From Herbiconiux oxytropis (GTDB taxonomy: Bacteria > Actinomycetota > Actinomycetes > Actinomycetales > Microbacteriaceae): a DNA stretch of 64,000 nucleotides. Made by a program: the position numbers and the translations under genes. Below the pieces are notes generated by a model, which saw only the letters and a list, made by a program, of their open reading frames with translations, was not told where the DNA came from and did no database searches. Every line of letters begins with the position of its first letter. The first letter of the stretch is position 1. The DNA lies in NCBI RefSeq assembly GCF_024979315.1, contig NZ_JANLCK010000005.1, forward strand, positions 124,001-188,000, written 5' to 3'. This document shows positions 15,608-23,218 of the stretch, piece by piece.

Positions 15608-17545
15608 TCAGCGAGCCGTGAGGGTGAAGTCCGGAGTGCCGGGCGAGGCCGTGGAGGCCACCTGCACGCCCGCCGTGACGGTCTGACCGGGCGCCACGAG
15701 AGCCGCCCACTGGGCACCCCGGCAGGTGACGACTCCGGATGCGACCGAGCAGTCCATGCCCCAGGCGCTCACGATCGACGTCGCACCGGCATCCGGCCAT
15801 GAGATGCTCCAGCTCGACGAAGCACCCGTGTTCGTGACCGAGATCTCGGTGACGTAGCCGCTCTCCCACTCGCTCTGCAGCGCCCACGCCGCCGAGAGCG
15901 ACGCGGAGCCGGCTCCGGCTCCGGCGCCGCCAGGTGTACCCGGGTGCGCCGTGCCGGTCGACGGCCCGGTGCCGGGAGCGCGCGGCCCGGGAGCTCCTGG
16001 TCCGGCGGTGCCCCCGATCCGCTCCGTGGGCCTCAGCCACGGTGAGCCTGGCGAGCCCGGAGAACCGCCGGGCGTCGAAGGAGCACCCGTGGCCGGCACG
16101 GGCGACGACGTGGGCAGCGGTGACGAGGTGGCAGGCGCAGGCGGAGGCGCGGCCACCTCCGTGCCGCTCCCGATGAGGGGCGAGAGCGCGGCGATCTTCT
16201 CGGCCTGCGGGGTCGTCCAATCGTCGTGCACGAGCCCGCCGGTGTCGCCGCTGTTGGGGTTGAACGACCAGTAGGAGAAGCTCATGCCGGAGCCGGCGAG
16301 ATAAGCCACGATGTTCTCGAACCAGGCCCGATCGCCATCCGTCTGCAGCTTCGAGCCGAACTCTCCCAGCAGCACGGGCGCGATGCCCTCCTTGGCGAGG
16401 TAGCCCCACTGCGAGTCCCAGAACGCCGGCAGGTTGGCCGGGTAGTCGGGGCTCGTGAACCACTCCTGCGGGTAGATCGACTCCGGGTAGTCGTGCGGCG
16501 AGTACACCACGCGGTCGGCCACCGAGAGCGTCACGGGATCGGAACCCGCGTCGGCGAGCCCGCCGCCCCACCAGGTGAAGCTGCCGTCGTTCTGCTTCTC
16601 GACGCCCTCGACGATGATGAGCAGCTCGGGGTTGACCGCGAGCACAGCATCACCGGCACGCGTGGCCGCGGCCTGCCAGTCGACCGCCGGATCGCCGCAG
16701 CCCCAGCAGGAGCTGCCGTGGGGCTCGTTGTGCAGGTCGAACCCGATGACCGACGGCTCCCCCGCATAGCGCTGCGCGAGCATCTGCCAGTCCGAGATCC
16801 AGGTCGACTCGGGGAAGCGCTCGGTGTACCACAGCTCGGACTGCGCCTCGGAACCCGGCCGGTGCCGGTCGAGGATGACGTTCAGCCCGTACGCCTTCGC
16901 GCGCTGGACGAACGCATCCATGAGCTGCAGCGGCGTGAGCGAGGCGAGGGTGGGATTGGCGTAGGCGTTGACCGACGAGCTCGCGGGCGACGCCAGGCAC
17001 TCGTTGGAGTAGGGCAGCCGGACCGTGTTGAATCCCCAGCCCGCGATCTGCGCGAGCCCCGCATCGAGACTGATCGACCACAGCCCGTGCGGTGCGCAGT
17101 TGCCCGTCTCGAGCCCGAACCAGGAGACCGCCTTGATGACGTAGGGCGAACCGTCGGCCGTGACGATCGAGCCGCCGTCGGTGTGCAGCCATCCGGGAAG
17201 CGCGGACTGCGCGGCCCCATCGACAACGCCAGGAGCAGGGGCGGTTGCAGGCGCCGACTCGGGCGCGGGGACGCCGCCCGACTCGGGCGCACCTTCACCG
17301 CTCGAATCGGCACCGGGCAGACGTGTCGGCACGGGAGAGCCTCCGATCGGTCCGGACTGCGCGACGCCCGAGTGCTTCGGCTCAGGCACCGATGAGGAGA
17401 GCACGGACCCCGCGCCCGAGACCGTCGTGGCGGCGGACGCCACCGACGCCGTGGTCACGACCCCGGCGACGAGCACGACGGCGGCCAGGGCGGCACCCCA
17501 GCGACGCACCCGCCCGGGCGGCGTGCTCTCGATCGGACCCTTCAC
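15608..17545 (-). CDS. Secreted GH5 endoglucanase with C-terminal CBM2
   Basis: A 645-aa cellulase. The start is GTG at 17545 with AAGGG 5-6 nt upstream, followed by a signal peptide (RRWGAALAAVVLVAGVVTTA). After a Pro/Ser/Glu linker the GH5 domain spans ~120-430: VIKAVSWFGLETGNC, FNTVRLPYSNECL, the acid/base Glu274 in GFDLHNEPHG and the nucleophile Glu395 in APVLLGEFGSK. A Pro/Ser/Gly linker joins it to a family 2 carbohydrate-binding module (~545-645) with SEWESGY and SWSISWPDAG tryptophans. It should cut cellulose or related beta-1,4-glucans outside the cell. It is a single-gene unit. Confidence 0.93.
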   Translation of the reverse strand: MKGPIESTPPGRVRRWGAALAAVVLVAGVVTTASVASAATTVSGAGSVLSSSVPEPKHSGVAQSGPIGGSPVPTRLPGADSSGEGAPESGGVPAPESAPATAPAPGVVDGAAQSALPGWLHTDGGSIVTADGSPYVIKAVSWFGLETGNCAPHGLWSISLDAGLAQIAGWGFNTVRLPYSNECLASPASSSVNAYANPTLASLTPLQLMDAFVQRAKAYGLNVILDRHRPGSEAQSELWYTERFPESTWISDWQMLAQRYAGEPSVIGFDLHNEPHGSSCWGCGDPAVDWQAAATRAGDAVLAVNPELLIIVEGVEKQNDGSFTWWGGGLADAGSDPVTLSVADRVVYSPHDYPESIYPQEWFTSPDYPANLPAFWDSQWGYLAKEGIAPVLLGEFGSKLQTDGDRAWFENIVAYLAGSGMSFSYWSFNPNSGDTGGLVHDDWTTPQAEKIAALSPLIGSGTEVAAPPPAPATSSPLPTSSPVPATGAPSTPGGSPGSPGSPWLRPTERIGGTAGPGAPGPRAPGTGPSTGTAHPGTPGGAGAGAGSASLSAAWALQSEWESGYVTEISVTNTGASSSWSISWPDAGATSIVSAWGMDCSVASGVVTCRGAQWAALVAPGQTVTAGVQVASTASPGTPDFTLTAR

Positions 17546-17754
17546 GGCCACCCTTCGCGGTCGACGACAGATCCGCAGAATATCAGGCCTGGCACGGGGT
17601 CGAGGTCGGGCCCGCCTCCGCGCGCATCCGGATCTCGCCGGCCGGGAGCTCATCCCGCTCCCCTGCGTGACCCGCGTGGCGATCGCGAGGCCCACCGCGG
17701 CCTGACCCGCCGAGTCGGAGCGCAGGCACACCCCGGCCACGCCCTCCCCGCCGC

Positions 17755-17760
17755 TATCGT
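17755..17760 (+). promoter_or_regulatory. Leaderless-type -10 element (TATCGT)
   Basis: TATCGT ends 6 nt before the ATG at 17767 with no ribosome site in between. Confidence 0.45.
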
Positions 17761-17766
17761 GGACCC

Positions 17767-19143
17767 ATGGCCCGCCGCCCCCGCCCCGCCAGGCCCCGAC
17801 GCTTCTCGATGAACGCGCTGTTCGACAACCTGTTCTTCGTGGTGGCCGGCGGCGCCGCCGTGTGGCTCGCCTACCTCGTGCTCAGCGAGGGGTTCTCCTC
17901 GGGCTGGGCGCAGCTGTGGTTCTACCTCGTGTTCTGGATCCTGGTGGCCTACATCGCACTCCCGCGCCTGCACCGCATCCTCACCAACATCTACGTGCCG
18001 AACTACTTCATCGGCCGCACCCGCACGAGCGACGGTCTCCTCGGCGATCCGGTCAACCTCGGCCTCCTCGGCGGCGAGGAGCAGGTGCACACCGCGATGG
18101 CCGCCGCCGGCTGGACCCGCGCCGACGACCTGACGTTCCGCAGCGCGCTCAGGATCGTGGCGTCGACGGTGCTGCGCCGCAGCTACCACGAGGCGCCCGT
18201 GAGCCCCCTCATGCTCTTCGGCCGCAACCAGGACTTCGCCTACCAGCAGGAGGTCAAGGGCAATCCGGCCAAGCGCCACCACGTGCGGTTCTGGCGCTGC
18301 CCGGAGGGCTGGCTGCTGCCGGGCGGCCACGCCACCGACTGGCTCGCCGCCGGCACCTACGACCGCGCGGTCGGCTTCTCGCTCTTCACCCTGCAGGTCA
18401 CCCACAAGATCGACGAGAACACCGATGTGGAGCGCGACCACATCGTCGAGACCCTGCAGACGGCGGATGCGGCGGTGCGGGTGAGCGTGCTCGAGGACTT
18501 CGCCACCGGCTACCACTCGAGGAACGGCGGCGGCGACGCGATCGTGACCGACGGCGATCTGCCCGTGATCGACCTGCTCGCGGTCACCCCCACGGCGCTC
18601 GGGGTCGACGAGGCGGAGGCTCCCGTGCCCACGCCGCACAGCGCGACCGCCACGAGCCCGGCGCCCGACAAGGTGGTGCGGCGACCCGCCCCCACGCTGT
18701 TCGGCGCCGTGGTCGTGATGCTGAGCGCCATCACACCGGTCGTCATCATCCTGCTCGTGCTCTTCGACTGGCAGGGGGTGCGCGACTCCATCCTCCTCGA
18801 CACCGATGCCGATCTGCCGAAGACGCTCGACTTCCGCGACGTCGCCGTGTGGGCGATCGTGATCGGCACCGCGGTCTTCGCACTGATCGAGCTGCTGCTC
18901 GGGCTCCTCGTGCTGTTCGGGAGCAATGCCGCGCGCATCGCTGTGCTCGCGTTCAGCGTGATCGGCATCGTCGCGGCGGCCATCGACCACATCGAGGGGC
19001 ATCAGGCCATCACGCTCGGCACCAACCTGATCAGCCTGTCGCTCGACATCCTGATCCTCATCGCCCTCTCGAGCGATCGTGCGCGCGACTACGCGCGGCG
19101 GCCTCGGGAGAAGAAGTCGGAGCTCAGGCCGCGATCATCGTGA
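17767..19143 (+). CDS. LssY C-terminal-domain membrane protein
   Basis: A 458-aa membrane protein. Two N-terminal helices (NLFFVVAGGAAVWLAYLVL and LWFYLVFWILVAYIAL) lead into an LssY C-terminal domain (~65-270) with NYFIGRTRTSDGLLGDPVN, MAAAGWTRADDL and HHVRFWRC. About four more helices follow at ~300-440. LssY-type domains occur in lipid-phosphatase-like membrane proteins, but the PAP2 catalytic motif is not visible here, so no activity is claimed. Its 3' end overlaps the convergent small gene by 20 bp. The start is supported by a leaderless-type promoter. Confidence 0.75.
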   Translation: MARRPRPARPRRFSMNALFDNLFFVVAGGAAVWLAYLVLSEGFSSGWAQLWFYLVFWILVAYIALPRLHRILTNIYVPNYFIGRTRTSDGLLGDPVNLGLLGGEEQVHTAMAAAGWTRADDLTFRSALRIVASTVLRRSYHEAPVSPLMLFGRNQDFAYQQEVKGNPAKRHHVRFWRCPEGWLLPGGHATDWLAAGTYDRAVGFSLFTLQVTHKIDENTDVERDHIVETLQTADAAVRVSVLEDFATGYHSRNGGGDAIVTDGDLPVIDLLAVTPTALGVDEAEAPVPTPHSATATSPAPDKVVRRPAPTLFGAVVVMLSAITPVVIILLVLFDWQGVRDSILLDTDADLPKTLDFRDVAVWAIVIGTAVFALIELLLGLLVLFGSNAARIAVLAFSVIGIVAAAIDHIEGHQAITLGTNLISLSLDILILIALSSDRARDYARRPREKKSELRPRSS

Positions 19144-19471
19144 GGCTCATGCCCGCGACCGAGATCGCGACCACGGCCGAGACGAGCGCCACGTTCGAGA
19201 GCAGGCCGTCGCGCAACCGCAGCCCGCTGGCCCGGTCGTCGACGGCGGCCATCGCCTGGGCGACGTCGCTGTAGCTGCCGAAGCGCTCTCCGAATGGCCC
19301 CGTCGCCACGAAGTGGCCGGCGGTGTACTCGATCATGCCGGCGTACTCGCCGGAGCGGGTTCCCACCCACAGCTTCGACTCGGGGGAGTTCCAGGAGATG
19401 GACTCGCCGGAGACCTTCTCCCCGGAGACCGACTCCTCACGGACCGACGTGATGCTGGTGACCAGTGCCAT
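19124..19471 (-). CDS. Small membrane protein of unknown function
   Basis: A 115-aa protein preceded by GGAGGAG 5 nt before the ATG. Residues 1-85 are hydrophilic (KLWVGTRSGEYAGMIEYTAGHFVATG), and the C-terminal ~25 residues form one membrane helix (VALVSAVVAISVAGMSLTMI), so the bulk probably faces the cytoplasm as a tail-anchored protein. It overlaps the end of the LssY-domain gene on the opposite strand. The region before it is AT-rich (TATTAGTTAGACTAG around 19500) and probably holds the promoter. I do not recognise the family. Confidence 0.6.
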   Translation of the reverse strand: MALVTSITSVREESVSGEKVSGESISWNSPESKLWVGTRSGEYAGMIEYTAGHFVATGPFGERFGSYSDVAQAMAAVDDRASGLRLRDGLLSNVALVSAVVAISVAGMSLTMIAA

Positions 19472-19627
19472 GGGAGCTCCTCCGCCTCGATCAACTGACT
19501 ATTAGTTAGACTAGCGAAACAGATCTCTTTCGTCAGGGGATTGCGTTCCGCGTGTCGGACGAGCTATAAGCAGTGGGCGCAGTATCCGCGCCGCACACCT
19601 GCCTCGCACGCGTAGGCTGGGCCGACG

Positions 19628-20422
19628 GTGAGCGGATCGACGAGAACTCGGGTGGTGGGCGCCGTGCTGGCGATCGCCGGGGTGCTCGCGGCCGCCGCGC
19701 TGGCGGGGTGGCTCGTGGTGGGTCTGAGCACCGGCGAGCGGCCGGATGCGACGTCCGGCGACAGCACTGCGACGGCCCCGGCGGCGGCGGTCGTGCCCAC
19801 CGAGACCCCGGCGGCGCACGACGGCTCCGAGGCGGTGGTGGCCGACATCTCGACCCTGCCTGACGCCTCGTGGGCCGATCGCACGGCCGCAGCCACAGGC
19901 ATCCCGCTCCGCGCGCTGCTCGCCTACGCCGGTGCCGAGCTGCGGCTGCGAGCCGAGCAGCCGACCTGCGGCCTGGGCTGGAACACCCTCGCCGCGATCG
20001 GCTGGGTCGAGTCCGAGCACGGATCGATCCACGGCGGCACGATCGCACCCGACGGCCTGGTCTCCCCCGCGATCGTCGGCATCCCGCTCGATGGAGCGGG
20101 AGTCGAGGCGATCGCCGACACCGACGGTGGGCTGCTCGACGGCGACACGGTGTGGGACCGCGCCGTGGGCCCGATGCAGTTCATCCCCGCGACGTGGGGG
20201 CAGTTCGCCGCCGACGGCGACGGCGACGGCCGCGCCGACGTGCACCGGATCGACGACGCCGTGCTCACGGCCGCTCGCTACCTCTGCGCGTCGGGCGGCG
20301 ACCTCCGAGACGCCGCCGACTGGATCGCGGCCGTCTCCTCCTACAATTCCTCGATCGACTACAACCACCGTGTGGCCGCGGCCGCCGACGGCTACGCGGC
20401 CCGCGCCGAGGGCCGGGACTAG
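19628..20422 (+). CDS. Lytic murein transglycosylase, anchored (paralogue)
   Basis: A 264-aa protein with a GTG start and an N-terminal membrane anchor (VVGAVLAIAGVLAAAALAGWLVVGL). The SLT-type domain has CGLGWNTLAAIGWVESEHG (probable catalytic Glu), GPMQFIPATWGQFAADGDGDG and DDAVLTAARYLC. The core closely matches the enzyme at 10977-11930, so the two are paralogues with different spacers. A TAGGCT -10-like box lies 9 nt before the start. It ends 4 bp inside the convergent nucleotidyltransferase-like gene. Expected role: peptidoglycan cleavage outside the membrane during growth or division. Confidence 0.87.
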   Translation: MSGSTRTRVVGAVLAIAGVLAAAALAGWLVVGLSTGERPDATSGDSTATAPAAAVVPTETPAAHDGSEAVVADISTLPDASWADRTAAATGIPLRALLAYAGAELRLRAEQPTCGLGWNTLAAIGWVESEHGSIHGGTIAPDGLVSPAIVGIPLDGAGVEAIADTDGGLLDGDTVWDRAVGPMQFIPATWGQFAADGDGDGRADVHRIDDAVLTAARYLCASGGDLRDAADWIAAVSSYNSSIDYNHRVAAAADGYAARAEGRD

Positions 20423-21330
20423 AACCCCGGGAAGTCGGACCCGAACACCATCCGCAGGTAGGCCCCCGACGTCTCGAGGTCGCCGTCGAGGTACGCGTTC
20501 ACGGCGGCGCGCGAGCTCGTGGCGGCCCGCTCCACCGGATACTGCGCCGCCACCGCCCCGGCCAGGGTGGCCGTGGCCCGCACGCCCTGCCTGCCATCGG
20601 GCGAGGTGGGGTCCGGCACGCGCGTGAGGCCGTCGAGCCGGAGCCGCTCCCAGACCCAGCAGGCGTCCCAGAGCACGCTGAACGAGTGCTGCTGCAGCGC
20701 CTGTCGCAGAGCGAGGGTCTCGAGGTAGTAGGAGGAGATCGGGACGGCCTGGCGGTGCTTCCACGCCAGCAGCAGCCGGATCAGGCCGCGCACACCGCCG
20801 CCCCCGGCCCCGCCACCGGCATGAGCATCGCCATCGCCGTCGCCGTCGCCGTCGAGTCTCGACAGCAGCACCGATCGTGCGACCGGGCGGTGGCGCACCC
20901 AGCGGCCCGATGCATCCGGAACCCGCAGCTCGCCGGAGCCTGCCGTCACCCCCGCGTCGTCCGGATGCTCCGACTCGAGAGCCGGGATCAGTCGCAGGCC
21001 CGGGGTGCCCAGCCGCTCGAGCACGAGCGATCCGTCGGTCTGCGGATCGAGCAGGAGGTCGGCGGGCAGCAGCGGCACGAGCGAGCCGGCCAGGCGTGCG
21101 GGGGGCCGGGCCCGCGAGCCCACGACCACGAACAGGTCGAGCCGGCTGCGGTCGCGCACGGCCGTGCCGTTCAGCCAGGAGCCGCCCTCGACCACCCGGA
21201 GCACGGACGGATCGGCCTCGAGCCGGAGCGCGACCTCGTCGCGGAGGGCCCGCACCGGGGCGACGTCGTCCGGCCCCGGTCGCAGGTCTGCGTCGAAGGC
21301 CTGGAAAGCCATGCTGATCTCGTCGGCCAC
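20419..21330 (-). CDS. CD-NTase/SMODS-like nucleotidyltransferase with degraded active site
   Basis: A 303-aa protein with GTG start and GGAGG upstream. The fold is recognisable: GS motif GGSWLNGTAVRDRS (49-62), LDLFVVV, LRLIPAL (~112-118), a helical region RGLIRLLLAWKHR with ISSYYLETLALRQ, and a DPTSPDG loop near 237. CD-NTases and OAS-type enzymes normally carry an Asp-X-Asp pair here; this protein has Arg63-Leu-Asp65, and the third metal Asp (usually VDVVPA) is Arg113. A GDGDGDGD/Gly-rich linker lies at ~160-180. It may therefore be a non-catalytic member or use another chemistry. No effector gene of a CBASS system adjoins it. Confidence 0.65.
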   Translation of the reverse strand: MADEISMAFQAFDADLRPGPDDVAPVRALRDEVALRLEADPSVLRVVEGGSWLNGTAVRDRSRLDLFVVVGSRARPPARLAGSLVPLLPADLLLDPQTDGSLVLERLGTPGLRLIPALESEHPDDAGVTAGSGELRVPDASGRWVRHRPVARSVLLSRLDGDGDGDGDAHAGGGAGGGGVRGLIRLLLAWKHRQAVPISSYYLETLALRQALQQHSFSVLWDACWVWERLRLDGLTRVPDPTSPDGRQGVRATATLAGAVAAQYPVERAATSSRAAVNAYLDGDLETSGAYLRMVFGSDFPGF

Positions 21331-21389
21331 GGTCGTCCTCCGAGACCGAATCTACTCCCGCACCGGCCGATCACCGAGAGGAGAAGCAT

Positions 21390-22025
21390 TCAGCGTCGCG
21401 CCGTGCGGCGGCCGTAGTTCTGATCGGCCAGGTGCCACAGGTCGAATTCGCGGAGGCGCCGCATCCGCTCGTCGCGATCGCGCAGGTACTCGTCGTCGAC
21501 CACGAGCGCCGCCGACACCCTGGCGTCGTCGAGTCGTGACTCGATCTCCCGGCTCAGGTCGTCCCACGCCTTCACCCGGGCCTGCTCCACGAGATCGGCG
21601 ACGTACTCCGGGTCGTCGGCGTCGAGCCTCAGTCGGTCGGCCACCTCCCGGTAGACCCGGCGGCGGGCGTTCAGCAGCTCCAGGTCGCGCAGCTTGTAGT
21701 CGTGCTCGTGCCGGGCGGCGCCGGAATCCGACTCCGCGAAGCCGATCACGTCGACGGCGTGCAGGGCGTTCTCGTCCTGCTCGGCCGCGATCGATTCGAG
21801 CACCTCGCGGGCGAGCTCCGCGGCGTGCTCGGTGCTGAACGGCACCTCGTCGCGGATGGACGCCACGATCAGGCGGTTCTTGAGCGTCAGCGCCGCCGAG
21901 AAGCGGGCGATCAGCACGCCGTCGGCGATGGCCGCCTCGACCTCGTGCTCGGGCAGCGGCTCCGGCGGCTCGACGGCTCGACCGGTCGCCAGCCACCGCG
22001 GACCACGCCCTCTGCGCCGTGCCAT
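21390..22025 (-). CDS. Hypothetical charged helical protein
   Basis: A 211-aa soluble protein starting at the ATG at 22025, with GGAGG 8 nt upstream. The sequence is rich in Arg, Asp and Glu and is predicted by eye to be mostly helical (LELLNARRRVYREVADRLRL, LREFDLWHLADQNYG). It has no signal peptide or membrane helix. It lies 59 bp before the CD-NTase-like gene on the same strand, so the two may be co-transcribed. I do not recognise a domain. Confidence 0.6.
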   Translation of the reverse strand: MARRRGRGPRWLATGRAVEPPEPLPEHEVEAAIADGVLIARFSAALTLKNRLIVASIRDEVPFSTEHAAELAREVLESIAAEQDENALHAVDVIGFAESDSGAARHEHDYKLRDLELLNARRRVYREVADRLRLDADDPEYVADLVEQARVKAWDDLSREIESRLDDARVSAALVVDDEYLRDRDERMRRLREFDLWHLADQNYGRRTARR

Positions 22026-22166
22026 CGCGACCTCCTCCATCACCAGGATAATCACCCGCGGCCTCCGTCTCCCCCTCGCGGCAGGTCGAACCGGGCCACC
22101 CCAGCCGCTACGATCCGAAGTACGCCCGCCTCACCTGCGGCGGACGTGGCTCGAAGGAGGGCAAGG

Positions 22167-22481
22167 GTGGGAAGGCTCGTCTACGGACCGCACAGGTCGG
22201 AGTGGGAGTTCGACGATCGGATGCTCGCGCACCTGCGCGTGGTGATCGTCACGAAGTTCCGTCGCCGCGAGTCGTTCACCCTCAGCTGGGAGCTCCACCG
22301 CGAGAACGGCGGCGGGCGGATCTCGCTCTGGCTCGACCCGGCCATCCCCCTGGAGTTCCACTTCATCGGCGGCCGCGAGCCGTCGCTGAACCGCGAGTGG
22401 ATCGAGCAGCTCGCCACGATCGCCGGCACCACGACCGGTCTCCTGCCTCTCGACGAACCCGGTGCCGCCCCATCTCGATGA
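22167..22481 (+). CDS. DUF7882-type small protein
   Basis: A 104-aa protein that begins VGRLVYGPHRSEWEFDDRML at a GTG with GAAGGAGGG 5 nt upstream. The pattern RLVYG, DDRMLAHLRVVIVTKFRRRESFTLSW and LEFHFIGGREPSLNREWIEQL matches small proteins common in Microbacteriaceae (DUF7882, sometimes labelled ATP-dependent DNA ligase-like). The function is unknown. It is divergent from the helical hypothetical gene and ends 55 bp before the TetR gene. Confidence 0.65.
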   Translation: MGRLVYGPHRSEWEFDDRMLAHLRVVIVTKFRRRESFTLSWELHRENGGGRISLWLDPAIPLEFHFIGGREPSLNREWIEQLATIAGTTTGLLPLDEPGAAPSR

Positions 22482-22488
22482 GAGACTC

Positions 22489-22530
22489 GAAACTTTCACA
22501 TTGAGAAAAGTTTCTCGACGTGAAACAATT
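22489..22530 (+). promoter_or_regulatory. Promoter and operator of the TetR/efflux pair
   Basis: An inverted repeat GAAACTTT/AAAGTTTC (22489-22496 and 22507-22514) flanks a TTGAGA -35 (22501-22506). ACAATT (22525-22530) follows after 18 nt, 5 nt before the TetR start. The layout fits self-repression by TetR and a leaderless message. Confidence 0.5.
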
Positions 22531-22535
22531 GCGGC

Positions 22536-23165
22536 ATGACCGAGACCGCCGCCCGAGACCAGCCGGGCCTGCGAGAGCGCAAGAAGCGCGAGACGGCCCG
22601 CGCGATCGAGGTCGCCGCGGTCGAGCTCGTCTCGGAGTCGAGCCTCTCCGAGGTCACCGTCGAGGCCATCAGCGCTCGTGCCGAGGTGACGAGCCGCACC
22701 TTCTTCAACTACTACGCGGGCAAGGAGGACGCGGTCCTCGGCAACTCCCGCGCCTTCCCACCACCCGACCTGCACGACCTCGAGCACACCCCCGGTGTGC
22801 CGATCGTCGACGCGGTGCTCGACGCCGTGCTCGCCGAGTTCGACGCCTTCGATCTCGGCCGGCCCGACCTCGAGGAGCGCAAGCGCGCCATCCTGCTCGA
22901 GAATCCGGACCTGCTCGCGCGGAGCTTCCGCACCCTCGGCGACATCGAGGAGAACCTGGCCAGGCAGGTGGCCCGCCTCCTGACCGACGAGGGCTCCGTC
23001 GCGGAGGCCGAGCGCGAGAACCGCGCCTGGGCCGTCGTCTTCCTCGTGGGGGCCGTGCTGAGACTCGCCCTCCGCAACTGGAGTCTCGACGCCGACACCA
23101 CGCATCCCATCGCCCATCACATCAGCGGAGCCCGGCAGTCGCTGTTCGCCGCGGCCGCCCGCTGA
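22536..23165 (+). CDS. TetR-family transcriptional regulator
   Basis: A 209-aa regulator. The N-terminal helix-turn-helix is KKRETARAIEVAAVELV and VTVEAISARAEVTSRTFFNYYAGKEDAV, the canonical TetR DNA-binding region. The C-terminal ligand domain (~75-200) is helical and includes LDAVLAEFDAFDL and ENRAWAVVFLVGAVLRLAL. The gene sits 53 bp before an MFS drug-efflux gene on the same strand, so it most likely represses that transporter until a ligand binds. An inverted repeat over its promoter supports self-regulation. Confidence 0.9.
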   Translation: MTETAARDQPGLRERKKRETARAIEVAAVELVSESSLSEVTVEAISARAEVTSRTFFNYYAGKEDAVLGNSRAFPPPDLHDLEHTPGVPIVDAVLDAVLAEFDAFDLGRPDLEERKRAILLENPDLLARSFRTLGDIEENLARQVARLLTDEGSVAEAERENRAWAVVFLVGAVLRLALRNWSLDADTTHPIAHHISGARQSLFAAAAR

Positions 23166-23218
23166 TCGCCCGCACCACCCTCCCCCACCCCTTCTCCCCC
23201 GACCCGCGAGGAACCACC

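Noticed and set aside
20419-22025. A complete CBASS defence operon
   Set aside because: The cyclase-like protein lacks catalytic aspartates and there is no recognisable effector (phospholipase, nuclease, TM effector) or E1/E2/JAB accessory gene.
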